Assembly (NCBI GenBank): GCA_900100835.1
Contig: FNCM01000004.1
Coordinates: 124,001 to 188,000 of the forward strand
Direction of reading: 5' to 3'
Source of the DNA: Selenomonas sp. WCT3
GTDB lineage: Bacteria > Bacillota > Negativicutes > Selenomonadales > Selenomonadaceae
DNA length: 64,000 nucleotides
Position 1 is the stretch's first letter. Each line of letters begins with the position of its first letter. This document shows positions 17,931 through 26,655 of the stretch, one piece after another. The translations under genes were made by a program, and so were the position numbers. Below the pieces are notes generated by a model. The model did not search any database and had not been told where the DNA came from. It saw only the letters and a program-made list of their open reading frames with translations.

Positions 17931-19082
17931 ATGCAGAGAGGAGGGAGAAGTACGAAAGCGTTCAAGATTTTATTGTTGACGGCATCTATTGGTTCGGGAC
18001 ATATCAAGGCAGCGGAGGCTATCGAAAGGGAGCTTCGGGGAATGTTGCCCCAGGCGGATATCACCACGGTTGACTTCATGTCACGCCAGACATCCTTGAT
18101 TCATTGGCTCATGAAGAAAATCTATTTGATTATGCTGGATTTTGTGCCGAATCTTTATGATGTATTCTACAAGGTATCCGGAGGAGCTTCGGGAGGTTCA
18201 TTGGCCCAGAGTGCCTTTGCTGTCGTCATGCAGCCGGTGGTGGAGCGGCTTATTCGGAGGGAAGTTCCGGATGTGGTGATTTGCACCCACCCATTCCCTG
18301 AGGGGGCGGCTTCGTTGTGGAAAAAACGTCACGATTCCAAGCTGCCCTTGGTGGTGGTTATGACGGACTACTCGCTGCATCAGATATGGTTGTATCCGCG
18401 GGTGGAGGCCTATTTTATGGCGACAGAAGCCATGCGCCAGGAAATGATTGGCAGAGCCTTTTCCAAGGCAAGTCTTCATGCTGCGGGAATTCCCGTTGAT
18501 GCCTCGTTACAGGCGCTGCCGGGAAAAGCTGCTCTGCGGGATTCTTACGGGATACCACAAAATAAACCGGTAATCCTCTTGATGGGAGGAGGCCTTGGAT
18601 TAGGCGGGATAAAGGAAACGCTGCTGGAGCTCGAAAAGATTCCGCAGTCCCTTACCTTGTTGGTAATTGCCGGACGCAATGAACGACTTTTAGAAGAGGT
18701 ACGCAAGTGCGCTGCGCAGTATCATCATTTGGTGAAGGCCTGGGGGTTTACCGATAAGGCCCATGAGCTCATGAGAGCGGCTGATCTTTTGATTACTAAG
18801 CCAGGGGCACTTACCATCAGTGAAGCTTTCGTGCTGGGATTGCCGATGCTTCTGCATGACCCCATTCCTGGTCCAGAGACCGAAAATGCGGTTTATGCAA
18901 CGAAGCATGGCGCAGCTGTTTGGCTGCATCCGGGAGAAAAATTAGCACCGGCTGTACAGGAACTTTTGGCAGGGGATTGTCTGAAGAGTATGTCAGCCAA
19001 GGCAAGATCGTGTGCTAGACCGGCTGCGGCCACCGAAATAGCACAGTGCATCGTAACGATGCTGACAGAAAAAATAAATTAA
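17931..19082 (+). CDS. Glycolipid glycosyltransferase (MGDG synthase / UgtP type)
   Basis: 383 residues from this ATG. The N-terminal half matches the MGDG-synthase family (LLLTASIGSGHIKAAEAI) and the C-terminal half the GT28 donor-binding domain (MGGGLGLGG, ITKPGALTISEA). Relatives transfer a sugar from UDP-glucose or UDP-galactose to diacylglycerol at the membrane face; the exact donor is not readable. The start is uncertain. Family members begin right at the conserved strand, and AGGAGGG (17939-17945) sits 6 bases before codon 17952, which is ACG. The in-frame ATG 17931 and GTG 17919 lack a ribosome binding site. The ATG is given here conservatively. Confidence 0.8.
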   Translation: MQRGGRSTKAFKILLLTASIGSGHIKAAEAIERELRGMLPQADITTVDFMSRQTSLIHWLMKKIYLIMLDFVPNLYDVFYKVSGGASGGSLAQSAFAVVMQPVVERLIRREVPDVVICTHPFPEGAASLWKKRHDSKLPLVVVMTDYSLHQIWLYPRVEAYFMATEAMRQEMIGRAFSKASLHAAGIPVDASLQALPGKAALRDSYGIPQNKPVILLMGGGLGLGGIKETLLELEKIPQSLTLLVIAGRNERLLEEVRKCAAQYHHLVKAWGFTDKAHELMRAADLLITKPGALTISEAFVLGLPMLLHDPIPGPETENAVYATKHGAAVWLHPGEKLAPAVQELLAGDCLKSMSAKARSCARPAAATEIAQCIVTMLTEKIN

Positions 19083-19138
19083 AGATGTAAGCAGGTTTTT
19101 GATGTTGTAACGAGGAATACTATATCAACAGTCTGCGG

Positions 19139-19165
19139 ACAGCTGGAGGGGGATATACCAGCTGT
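19139..19165 (+). other. Inverted repeat in the leader of the zinc-ribbon gene
   Basis: A perfect 8-bp inverted repeat, ACAGCTGG (19139-19146) and CCAGCTGT (19158-19165), with a purine-rich loop AGGGGGATATA, ends 14 bases before the start codon. It has no U-tract, so it is not a terminator. Confidence 0.4.
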
Positions 19166-19179
19166 AGAAGGAATTGGTG

Positions 19180-19650
19180 ATGGAAATGGCCGTATATCAA
19201 TTAACAAAGGACGACAACAATCAGTATATCTGTCCCAAATGCAAGGGGAAGCTGCGCTTTGTTGATGGCAAGGCCGTACAGATTGTCAATGGCAGGGCGG
19301 ATATGAGTTCGGTTTTGCCCAAATACGAATGCGATCATTGCGGGATTTATTTTCAGGAACTTTTGGGATCTGGTTTCTATAATGAGTATGATCTTCCTCA
19401 GAAAAAGAAAGCAAAGAAGATGGTAAAAACCGGGGACCTTCACCCCATGGAGCTGAAGCGTGATCGCAATAATCAATGTGTATGTCCACGCTGTGGCGAG
19501 ATGATGGATTTTGTGGAAGGGCAGGCTGTTCGCCTGGTGGATGGTGTTCCCGATATGGAAAATGTCAAGGATCATTTCCATTGCAAGCACTGTAATTCCA
19601 CCTTTCGCCGGCTGGCTTCGACGAATTATTTCCAGTGGTCGGAAAAATAA
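19180..19650 (+). CDS. Tandemly duplicated zinc-ribbon protein, function unknown
   Basis: 156 residues, soluble, not recognised. It consists of two copies of a CxxC-(29)-CxxC ribbon joined by a basic linker (QKKKAKKMVK). The cysteines are C18/C21/C51/C54 and C102/C105/C135/C138, so the second copy is offset from the first by exactly 84 residues. The copies also share NNQ before the first pair and FV(D/E)G(K/Q)AV(Q/R) after it. Each unit probably binds one zinc. ATG 19180 is 7 bases after AAGGA; TTG 19174 and GTG 19177 are in frame but too close to it. The gene lies between the glycosyltransferase and divIC, an interval that in Bacilli holds other genes. Confidence 0.75.
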   Translation: MEMAVYQLTKDDNNQYICPKCKGKLRFVDGKAVQIVNGRADMSSVLPKYECDHCGIYFQELLGSGFYNEYDLPQKKKAKKMVKTGDLHPMELKRDRNNQCVCPRCGEMMDFVEGQAVRLVDGVPDMENVKDHFHCKHCNSTFRRLASTNYFQWSEK

Positions 19651-19728
19651 TTGGCGATTGGCTTGCATCTCATAAAGTTTGCCGTTATCATTAAGAGGAT
19701 TGAGATTTTTGCAGAAGGAGGGATAATG

Positions 19729-20025
19729 ATGAATAACAGAAGACGGCCAAGGAAATATCGTGTTAGTTGGTTTTTTCTTTTGCTGGTCATCATTGTAGGT
19801 TACTTTGTCTCCATTCTGATATCTCAACAGGTCTATCTCAGTCAGGTCAGCAGGGACCAAGCGGCAGCCGAAGCACGGCTGGCGGCCGCTCAGAAAGAAA
19901 ATGAGGCCCTGCGGCAGGAAAAAGAGAAACTCAATGAATTAGGGTACATCGAAAAGATTGCCCGGGAAGAGTTGGGCATGACCCGCGCCGGAGAGCTTCC
20001 GTACACTACCGGAAGCCGGAAATGA
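19729..20025 (+). CDS. divIC: Septum formation initiator, DivIC/FtsB-like
   Basis: 98-residue bitopic membrane protein: a basic cytoplasmic N terminus (NNRRRPRKYR), one membrane segment at about residues 14-33, then an extracytoplasmic coiled coil (about 35-75) ending in GYIEKIAREELGM, the DivIC/FtsB signature. It would join FtsL and DivIB/FtsQ in the divisome. The identification is supported by the S1-domain gene yabR immediately downstream, as in B. subtilis. ATG 19729 is 6 bases after AAGGAGGG; ATG 19726 is too close to it. Confidence 0.88.
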   Translation: MNNRRRPRKYRVSWFFLLLVIIVGYFVSILISQQVYLSQVSRDQAAAEARLAAAQKENEALRQEKEKLNELGYIEKIAREELGMTRAGELPYTTGSRK

Positions 20026-20037
20026 GTGTTATCTGCC

Positions 20038-20067
20038 TTGACACTATTCTATGGTCAAGGTTATAAT
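20038..20067 (+). promoter_or_regulatory. Strong sigma-A type promoter for yabR
   Basis: Consensus TTGACA (20038-20043) and TATAAT (20062-20067) with an 18-base spacer. Confidence 0.8.
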
Positions 20068-20108
20068 AATTCGTGTATTCTTTACTACATTAAGGAGGAA
20101 GAATTAAT

Positions 20109-20582
20109 TTGTCCATTGAAGTTGGCAGTGTGGTCGAGGGTGTCGTAACCGGCATCACAAACTTTGGCGCATTCATAGAATTGCCGGAAGGCAAGAATGG
20201 TCTTGTCCACATTTCAGAAGTCGCAGATGTTTATGTAAAAGATGTCCATGACTTCCTCACAGAAAAAGATAAAGTAAAAGTCAAGGTATTGACGATTGAT
20301 GAAAAGGGCAAGATTGCGCTTTCCATCAAACAGCTCCAGGAGAAGAAGCCGGAGGAACATGTAGTAAAACCACATGCTGCTGCTGCGAGTGATTCTTCCG
20401 CCCGTCCAATGCGTTCGCGGGCGCCACGTGATTTTCGCAAACCGAATCGGTTTAACAATTCCAATGCATCCTTTGAGGATAAGCTTTCCCGCTTTCTCAA
20501 GGATAGTGACGAGCGTCTGACGGACTTGCGCCGCAAGACGGACTCAAAACGCGGAGGACGTGGTTCCCGTCGTTCGGACTAA
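20109..20582 (+). CDS. yabR: S1 RNA-binding domain protein, YabR-like
   Basis: 157 residues. Residues 1-75 are one S1 OB-fold domain (VEGVVTGITNFGAFIELPEGKNGLVHIS), closely resembling polynucleotide phosphorylase and YabR S1 domains. The remaining half is basic and probably disordered (many Arg, Ser and Lys). It is likely to bind RNA or ribosomes. The start is TTG with AGGAGG 10 bases upstream; the protein then begins as in relatives. In spore formers spoIIE separates this gene from tilS; here tilS follows after a terminator. Confidence 0.88.
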   Translation: MSIEVGSVVEGVVTGITNFGAFIELPEGKNGLVHISEVADVYVKDVHDFLTEKDKVKVKVLTIDEKGKIALSIKQLQEKKPEEHVVKPHAAAASDSSARPMRSRAPRDFRKPNRFNNSNASFEDKLSRFLKDSDERLTDLRRKTDSKRGGRGSRRSD

Positions 20583-20608
20583 TCGTACGACAGTACATTG
20601 GTGATTTC

Positions 20609-20636
20609 AAAGCACTCTGCATAAGGGTGCTTTTGT
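20609..20636 (+). terminator. Rho-independent terminator after yabR
   Basis: 9-bp stem AAAGCACTC / GGGTGCTTT (20609-20617 with 20625-20633, one G-U), then TTTTGTT. Confidence 0.75.
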
Positions 20637-20669
20637 TCGTTTTGTTGCAGAAAGCTTGGTGATCGGGTT

Positions 20670-22070
20670 ATGATGGAAAAGGTGGAAAAGTTCTGCCAGC
20701 AGCATGGCCTGTTGCCACAAGGTGCGGGAATCCTCGTGGCCTGTTCAGGCGGCGCGGATTCCTTGGCCTTGTTGATGCTTTTATGGCAGCTTCGCAAACG
20801 GTATCAGCTGCGGGTGGCGGCGGCTCATTATGAGCATGGCATCCGCGGAGGGGAATCCAAAGAGGATGCGGCCTTTGTGCAGTCTTTTTGCCAAAAGCTC
20901 GGTATTCCCTTTCGCTTGGGGAGTGGCGATGTGCCAGCCTATGCGGAAGCTTACGGGCTGTCGTTGGAGACGGCTGCCCGTAAGCTTCGGTATGCCTTCC
21001 TGGAAAATATCCGGCAGGAACTATCGCTGGATTTCTTAGCGGTGGCCCATCACGCTGATGACCAGGCAGAAACGGTGCTCATGCGTGTGTTTCGGGGCAC
21101 TGGCCCCGCAGGGCTGTCTGCTATGCGTCCGAAAAGTGGCGTGGATGGACATATTTTGCGCCCGCTTTTGGGGGTGACAAAGCAGGAAATCCGTCAGTGG
21201 TGTGCCAAGATGCATTTGACGCCGCGGGAGGACAGCACCAATAAGCAGCTGGATTGCACACGGAATTTGTTGCGGCTGCGCACGATTCCCGCCTTGCAAC
21301 GGGAATATAATCCAGAACTTTCGAAGGCCTTGTGCCAGCTGGCAGAAGTCGCCGCTGCTGAAAGTGATTATATCCGGGCTCAGGTAGATGACCTTTGGAA
21401 AAGCCCGCTGGTTGAGGAGCAGGATGGTGTTACGCTGGTGGTGGAGCACCTGGCCCAACTGCCTTTGGCTTTGCAGCGCGGCGTCGTCCGCAAGTTTTGG
21501 CATTGCCTTACGGGCAGTGGTTGTGATTTGGGGTTTGTGCAGGCTGAAGATGTGCGCCGGCTTTGTCTGGAAAACAGGACGGGAAGCCGTTTGGAACTGC
21601 CGGGGGGATGGCTGGTTCGCGTTGCCTACGGGCGGCTTTTGGGCCAGCCCCAAGCCTCCAATGCTCCGGCTGAAAAGCTGCCAGCGGTGCTGCTGCAAAT
21701 TCCCGGCAGCACGGTCTGGGGACGTTATACCTGTGAGGCCAGTTGGTTAGCGACACTACCTGTCTCCACCGGGCCCTTTGAGTATTACTTCAGCCCAGAG
21801 GGACTGACAGAACCACTAGTCATCCGCCAGCGGGAAGCCGGTGATGTAATCCAACTGGCAGGAGGCCGCAAGAAGCTAAAGCGGCTGTTGATTGACGACA
21901 AGATTCCCCAGGAGGAGCGCGGCCGGCTGCCGCTAATTGCTGCCGGTCACGAAATATTATGGGTTGTGGGCCATCGGCGCAGTACCTTGTGTCCGGTGGA
22001 TAAAGATACAACAACTAAGAAGAAATTCTTATATCTCAAGATTCAAAGAAGAGAGGAACATTTATCATGA
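20670..22070 (+). CDS. tilS: tRNA(Ile)-lysidine synthetase
   Basis: 466-residue N-type ATP pyrophosphatase that attaches lysine to C34 of the CAU-anticodon tRNA-Ile, so that it reads AUA. The PP-loop SGGADS is at residues 26-31. The middle carries the TilS insert and the C terminus the TilS C-domain ([16 protein letters not shown]). Length and position before hpt are as in B. subtilis. The ribosome binding site is weak (GGTGAT); ATG 20670 or 20673 could be used. Its stop overlaps the hpt start (ATGA), implying translational coupling. Confidence 0.95.
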   Translation: MMEKVEKFCQQHGLLPQGAGILVACSGGADSLALLMLLWQLRKRYQLRVAAAHYEHGIRGGESKEDAAFVQSFCQKLGIPFRLGSGDVPAYAEAYGLSLETAARKLRYAFLENIRQELSLDFLAVAHHADDQAETVLMRVFRGTGPAGLSAMRPKSGVDGHILRPLLGVTKQEIRQWCAKMHLTPREDSTNKQLDCTRNLLRLRTIPALQREYNPELSKALCQLAEVAAAESDYIRAQVDDLWKSPLVEEQDGVTLVVEHLAQLPLALQRGVVRKFWHCLTGSGCDLGFVQAEDVRRLCLENRTGSRLELPGGWLVRVAYGRLLGQPQASNAPAEKLPAVLLQIPGSTVWGRYTCEASWLATLPVSTGPFEYYFSPEGLTEPLVIRQREAGDVIQLAGGRKKLKRLLIDDKIPQEERGRLPLIAAGHEILWVVGHRRSTLCPVDKDTTTKKKFLYLKIQRREEHLS

Positions 22071-22612
22071 TGAACGACGATATCGAGAAGGTAGTATATT
22101 CGGAGGAGACGCTCCAGGCTAAGATTGCGGAGCTCGGCCGCCAGATTACAGAAGACTACAAGGATGTCGAAGAGGAGATTTTCTGCGTAGGCATTCTTAA
22201 GGGTGCCGTTATGTTCTATACGGACCTTGTTCGTCAGATTGATTTGCCGGTTCACTTTGACTTCATGATCGCTTCGAGCTATGGAAATGGAACGTCGACC
22301 AGCGGCACAGTTAAAATTTTAAAAGATCTTGACTATGATGTAGAAGGAAAACACCTCATCATTATTGAAGATATAATAGACTCGGGTACGACCATGAATT
22401 ACCTCATGAAGTATTTCAAAGAGCGCAAACCGAAAAGTGTCAAGCTTTGTTCGCTGCTTTCGAAGCCGTCCCGCCGTGTGGTGGATGTCAATATTGACTA
22501 CTGCGGCTTTGAAGTACCAGATGAATTTCTGGTTGGCTACGGCTTAGATTACGCGGAAGTATATCGCAACCTGCCGTACATCGGTGTTTTGAAGCCGGAG
22601 ATTTACGCCTGA
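22067..22612 (+). CDS. hpt: Hypoxanthine phosphoribosyltransferase
   Basis: 181 residues, the usual length. It salvages hypoxanthine or guanine with PRPP to IMP or GMP. The PRPP-binding signature [13 protein letters not shown] is near residue 100, and the flexible-loop Ser-Tyr ([12 protein letters not shown]) near 68-79. It starts in an ATGA overlap with tilS, with GAGAGGAA 8 bases upstream. The tilS-hpt-ftsH order is conserved across Firmicutes. Confidence 0.95.
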   Translation: MMNDDIEKVVYSEETLQAKIAELGRQITEDYKDVEEEIFCVGILKGAVMFYTDLVRQIDLPVHFDFMIASSYGNGTSTSGTVKILKDLDYDVEGKHLIIIEDIIDSGTTMNYLMKYFKERKPKSVKLCSLLSKPSRRVVDVNIDYCGFEVPDEFLVGYGLDYAEVYRNLPYIGVLKPEIYA

Positions 22613-22675
22613 GTATGCCAAACAAATAAATCCGCAGGAGCCTTTTAAAAGCTCCCGGAAAGGGAGGGCAATGGA

Positions 22676-24712
22676 TTGAATAAGTTTCTACGAAATGTAG
22701 GGTTCTACCTGTTGATTATCCTGGTCGCAATTTCCATCATCGACTATTTTTCAACAAAGAACACAGCCAAGCAGGAAATCGAGTACACGCAGTTCCTGCA
22801 ACAGGTGGATAACGGTGAAGTATCAAAGGTCGTAATTATTCAGAATACGATCCGCGGAAAACTTTCCGATGGTACGGAATTCACGACCATCACACCGGAT
22901 GCCCCGAACAACGACCCACAGCTCTATCAGAAGCTCAGCAGCAAGAATGTTGAGATTGCCGCTGAGAATCCGCCTGAGCCGCCATGGTGGTCCACCATGT
23001 TCTCGTCGGTTCTGCCGATTCTTCTGTTGGTGGGTGTATGGTTCTTTATCATGCAGCAGACCCAGGGGGGCGGCGGCCGTGTCATGTCTTTTGGCAAGAG
23101 CCGTGCCCGCATGAGTGGTGCGGACAAAATCAAGGTAAACTTTAAAGATGTTGCCGGTGCTGATGAGGCCAAACAGGAACTCGAGGAAGTCGTTGAATTC
23201 CTCAAACATCCGAAGAAGTATAATGACCTTGGGGCTCGCATTCCTAAAGGCGTCCTGCTCTTTGGCCCTCCGGGTACTGGTAAGACCTTGCTGGCACGTG
23301 CAGTAGCTGGTGAGGCTGGCGTTCCCTTCTTCTCGATTTCCGGTTCGGATTTCGTGGAGATGTTTGTCGGTGTCGGTGCTTCCCGTGTCCGCGATCTTTT
23401 CGATCAGGCCAAGAAAAATGCACCCTGCATTGTGTTCATCGATGAGATTGATGCCGTGGGCCGCCAGCGTGGTGCTGGTGTAGGCGGCGGTCACGATGAG
23501 CGCGAGCAGACCCTGAATCAGTTGCTGGTTGAGATGGATGGTTTTGCTGCTAACGAAGGCATCATCATCATTGCGGCAACGAACCGTCCGGATATTCTAG
23601 ACCCGGCGCTCTTGCGTCCAGGCCGTTTCGACCGTCAGATTGTGGTCGACAAACCGGATGTACGAGGCCGCTTGGCTATTCTCAAGGTTCATACCAAAGG
23701 CAAACCAGTGGATGAGGATGCAGACCTGGATATTCTCGCCCGCCGTACGCCGGGCTTTACCGGTGCAGACCTCAGCAATTTGGTCAATGAAGCAGCCCTG
23801 CTGGCTGCTCGCCGGGACAAGAAAAAGATTTTCATGCAGGAACTTGAAGAGGCTATTGAACGCGTCATGGCAGGACCTGAGCGCAAGTCTCATATCATGA
23901 ATGATGAAGAGAAACGCTTGACAGCTTATCATGAAGGTGGTCATACCCTCGTGGGCATGCTGCTCAAACATGCAGATCCCGTCCACAAGGTTACCATCAT
24001 TCCGCGTGGTCGTGCCGGCGGTTATACGCTGATGCTTCCGAAGGAAGACCGCAACTATGCAACCAAGTCCGAACTGCTGGACCGCCTCAAGGTGGCTATG
24101 GGTGGCCGCGTAGCGGAAGAAATTGTGCTGAAGGAAATCAGTACGGGAGCTTCTCAGGATATCCAGCAGGCAACCCGTATGGTTCGCGGCATGGTCATGC
24201 AGTACGGCATGAGTGATGTCCTCGGTCCGGTGGCTTATGGCGAAAGCCAGAACCATCAGGTATTCCTGGGCAGAGATATCAATCATGAACGCAATTACTC
24301 AGAAGAGGTTGCCAGTGAGATTGATAAAGAAGTTCGCAAATATCTGGAAGAAGCCTATGAGGCTTGCCGGGTACTCATTACGGAAAACCGCGATAAGCTC
24401 GAACTTATTGCACAGGCGCTTATCGAGCGTGAGACTTTGACGGCTAAACAGCTGGAAGAATTGTTGACGACTGGCAAGCTTGCCGATGAAGACGAAAAAA
24501 AGGCAACGGATCCGTTGAACTTTGAGACGAAGAAGGATGATTGGTCTTTCTTCGACCCCGCTCCGGTTGAGGAAGGGGAGCAGCAGACGGAAGAGGATGC
24601 TGCAGATAAGGAAAACGAAGCCGATAAAGAGCCGGCGGCAGAGGAAAAGACGGACGCGGAGAAAGAAGATAAAGCGGAACCGAAATTCAATGTCACGCAT
24701 TATGACCGCTAA
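22676..24712 (+). CDS. ftsH: ATP-dependent zinc metalloprotease FtsH
   Basis: 678-residue membrane-anchored AAA+ protease that degrades misassembled membrane and regulatory proteins. Membrane segments are at about 7-24 and 103-123, with a small periplasmic domain between. Walker A GPPGTGKT is at about 198-205, Walker B IVFIDEID follows, and the zinc site HEGGH is at about 419-423. The last 75 or so residues are strongly acidic and low-complexity, longer than in many relatives. TTG 22676 is the start: AGGGAGGG lies 7 bases before it and the ATG at 22671 is out of frame. Confidence 0.97.
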   Translation: MNKFLRNVGFYLLIILVAISIIDYFSTKNTAKQEIEYTQFLQQVDNGEVSKVVIIQNTIRGKLSDGTEFTTITPDAPNNDPQLYQKLSSKNVEIAAENPPEPPWWSTMFSSVLPILLLVGVWFFIMQQTQGGGGRVMSFGKSRARMSGADKIKVNFKDVAGADEAKQELEEVVEFLKHPKKYNDLGARIPKGVLLFGPPGTGKTLLARAVAGEAGVPFFSISGSDFVEMFVGVGASRVRDLFDQAKKNAPCIVFIDEIDAVGRQRGAGVGGGHDEREQTLNQLLVEMDGFAANEGIIIIAATNRPDILDPALLRPGRFDRQIVVDKPDVRGRLAILKVHTKGKPVDEDADLDILARRTPGFTGADLSNLVNEAALLAARRDKKKIFMQELEEAIERVMAGPERKSHIMNDEEKRLTAYHEGGHTLVGMLLKHADPVHKVTIIPRGRAGGYTLMLPKEDRNYATKSELLDRLKVAMGGRVAEEIVLKEISTGASQDIQQATRMVRGMVMQYGMSDVLGPVAYGESQNHQVFLGRDINHERNYSEEVASEIDKEVRKYLEEAYEACRVLITENRDKLELIAQALIERETLTAKQLEELLTTGKLADEDEKKATDPLNFETKKDDWSFFDPAPVEEGEQQTEEDAADKENEADKEPAAEEKTDAEKEDKAEPKFNVTHYDR

Positions 24713-24724
24713 GGCGGAAACGGG

Positions 24725-24754
24725 AAAGACCTTCTGTAACAGAAGGTCTTTTTT
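24725..24754 (+). terminator. Rho-independent terminator after ftsH
   Basis: AAAGACCTTCT / AGAAGGTCTTT (24725-24735 with 24741-24751), 5-base loop, T-tract. It closes the yabR-ftsH region. Confidence 0.9.
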
Positions 24755-24812
24755 ACTGGTTATTTTCGTTGTATAATGAACAGGTGTGAAATGGAGCAAA
24801 GGAGGGTTTCCA

Positions 24813-25793
24813 TTGCGGACTGAGATTCTTGATATTTTGCGCCGTGCTGGCGAACAGTATATTTCCGGAGAAGAGATGGCAAACCGTCTCGGTGTATCCC
24901 GGACGGCAATATGGAAGCATATCCGAGAGCTGCGTGAGGAAGGATATGAAATTGTCAGTCATTCCCGGAGCGGGTATTCCCTGCGGGAGGCACCGGATAG
25001 GCTCTTGCCCAATGAAATTCGGCATGGGCTCAAAACCCGCTGTATCGGACGCGATATTTATTTTAAGGAAATACTGGATTCCACCAATACCTGGGCGAAA
25101 CATTTGGCAGCAGATGGCGCTTTGGACGGCACGATTGTGGTAACGGAGCAGCAGACTGGCGGCAAAGGCCGATTGGAGCGCAAATTCTTTTCGCCGGCAG
25201 GCAAGGGAATTTGGTTTTCCGTAATCCTGCGCCCACCCTTTATGCCCCAGGAAGCGCCTAAGTGCACGCTGATGGCGGCAGTAGCGGTGGCCATGGCAAT
25301 GGAGAAGTTCGGCCTGGAGGCTGGCATCAAATGGCCCAATGACATTTTGTTTGCAAACAGGAAAATGGTGGGAATCTTGACGGAAATGAGTGCGGAAATG
25401 GACCGCATCAATTACGTTGTCATTGGAATCGGCATTAACGTGAATATCCTGCCGAAGGATTTCCCGGAAGATATTCGGGATATTGCAACCTCGCTGCAGG
25501 TGGCCAACCACGGGGAGAAAATTCCCCGCGTGAAGTTTTTCCAAGTATTATTGGAATCCATGGACAAATTGTATGATGAGGTACTGGCCAAGGGCTTTGA
25601 GCCGGTTATGGAGGCCTGGCGGAAGTATTCGATTACCCTGGGGCAGGAAGTTCGCGTAATCGGTGTTCGTGATGGCGAAGAATATGTGGGGACTGCGGTA
25701 GACATCGATGAAGATGGAGCGCTGCTGGTGGATGCGGCAGATGGCCGTCACCGGGTGCTGGCAGGCGATGTATCCATTCGACCCCGTAAGTAG
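24813..25793 (+). CDS. birA: Bifunctional biotin ligase/biotin operon repressor
   Basis: 326 residues. The N-terminal winged helix (about 1-60, ISGEEMANRLGVSRTAIWKH) marks the repressor-type BirA. The central ligase domain has the biotinyl-AMP loop GGKGRLERKFFSP and KWPNDI; a small SH3-like C-terminal domain follows. It makes biotinoyl-AMP and biotinylates carboxylases; with biotinoyl-AMP bound it can repress biotin genes. TTG 24813 was chosen because AAAGGAGGG is 6 bases upstream; ATG 24786 would add nine residues with no binding site. A TATAAT at 24772-24777 may belong to its promoter, but no good -35 box was found. Confidence 0.93.
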   Translation: MRTEILDILRRAGEQYISGEEMANRLGVSRTAIWKHIRELREEGYEIVSHSRSGYSLREAPDRLLPNEIRHGLKTRCIGRDIYFKEILDSTNTWAKHLAADGALDGTIVVTEQQTGGKGRLERKFFSPAGKGIWFSVILRPPFMPQEAPKCTLMAAVAVAMAMEKFGLEAGIKWPNDILFANRKMVGILTEMSAEMDRINYVVIGIGINVNILPKDFPEDIRDIATSLQVANHGEKIPRVKFFQVLLESMDKLYDEVLAKGFEPVMEAWRKYSITLGQEVRVIGVRDGEEYVGTAVDIDEDGALLVDAADGRHRVLAGDVSIRPRK

Positions 25794-25801
25794 GAGAAGA
25801 C

Positions 25802-25821
25802 CATGCAGACAGGTCTGCATG
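25802..25821. other. Perfect 9-bp inverted repeat between birA and coaX
   Basis: CATGCAGAC and GTCTGCATG separated by two bases, in the 46-base gap between birA and coaX and ending just before the coaX ribosome binding site. There is no U-tract. Confidence 0.6.
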
Positions 25822-25839
25822 ATTGGAGGAGGAACCCTT

Positions 25840-26655
25840 TTGTTATTAGTTTTTGATATTGGCAACAGCAATATTGTCATGGGAACCTATGAAGGCAAGA
25901 AGCTGGTCAAACATTGGCGGATTTCGACAGACCGCCAGAAGACTGGCGACGAGTATGGCATGCTCATGAACGACTTGTTTAATTATCAGGGAATCCGCAT
26001 GACGGATATCCATGCAATCATTATTTCGTCCGTTGTTCCGCCATTGGTGGTTCCCATGGTGAAAATGTGTGAGCGCTATTTTCATATCCGCCCGCTGGTG
26101 GTGGGCCCGGGGATCAAGACGGGAATCAAGCTGCATTATGAAAACCCTCGGGCAATAGGTGCCGACCGAATTGTCAATGTAGTCGGCGCCTATGAACAAT
26201 ATGGCGGCCCGTTAATTGTCATCGATATCGGCACGGCCACTACCTTCGATGTCGTTGGCGATGAAGGCGATTTCCTCGGCGGCGTAATTGCGCCGGGCAT
26301 TGGAACCAGTGCTGATGCGCTGTTTCAGCGGGCGGCGCAGCTGCCACGCATTGAGCTGGTACCGCCCAAGCAGATTATTTGCCGCAATACCATCCAGGGC
26401 ATGCAGGCGGGCATCATCTTTGGCTATGTCGGCCAAATTGATGAGATTGTGCGCCGTATCAAGGGGGAGTATGGCAAGGAAATGAAGGTAATCGCCACGG
26501 GCGGTCTATCCCGCATGATTGCCAAAGAATCCTCCACCATTGATAAGGTGGACCATTTCCTGACCCTTACGGGATTGCAGGCCCTTTATGAGCGCAATGC
26601 TGATCGCCGTGAGGGCCGCAGTGCCGACCATCTGCAGAAGGAGACTGAGGCATGA
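25840..26655 (+). CDS. coaX: Type III pantothenate kinase
   Basis: 271 residues of the ASKHA fold. It phosphorylates pantothenate, the first step of coenzyme A synthesis, and is insensitive to CoA feedback. Phosphate motifs DIGNSN at 6-11 and IDIGTATTFD near 127 are present, with GADRIVN between them. TTG 25840 was chosen because AGGAGG lies 7 bases upstream and the chain then begins at the first beta strand (MLLVFDIGN), as in the family. The stop overlaps dus by ATGA. Placement beside ftsH and dus is conserved. Confidence 0.93.
   Translation: MLLVFDIGNSNIVMGTYEGKKLVKHWRISTDRQKTGDEYGMLMNDLFNYQGIRMTDIHAIIISSVVPPLVVPMVKMCERYFHIRPLVVGPGIKTGIKLHYENPRAIGADRIVNVVGAYEQYGGPLIVIDIGTATTFDVVGDEGDFLGGVIAPGIGTSADALFQRAAQLPRIELVPPKQIICRNTIQGMQAGIIFGYVGQIDEIVRRIKGEYGKEMKVIATGGLSRMIAKESSTIDKVDHFLTLTGLQALYERNADRREGRSADHLQKETEA

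Noticed and set aside
20000..20022. GCTTCCG/CGGAAGC hairpin at the 3' end of divIC
   Set aside because: Inside the coding sequence and without a U-tract; not supported as a terminator.
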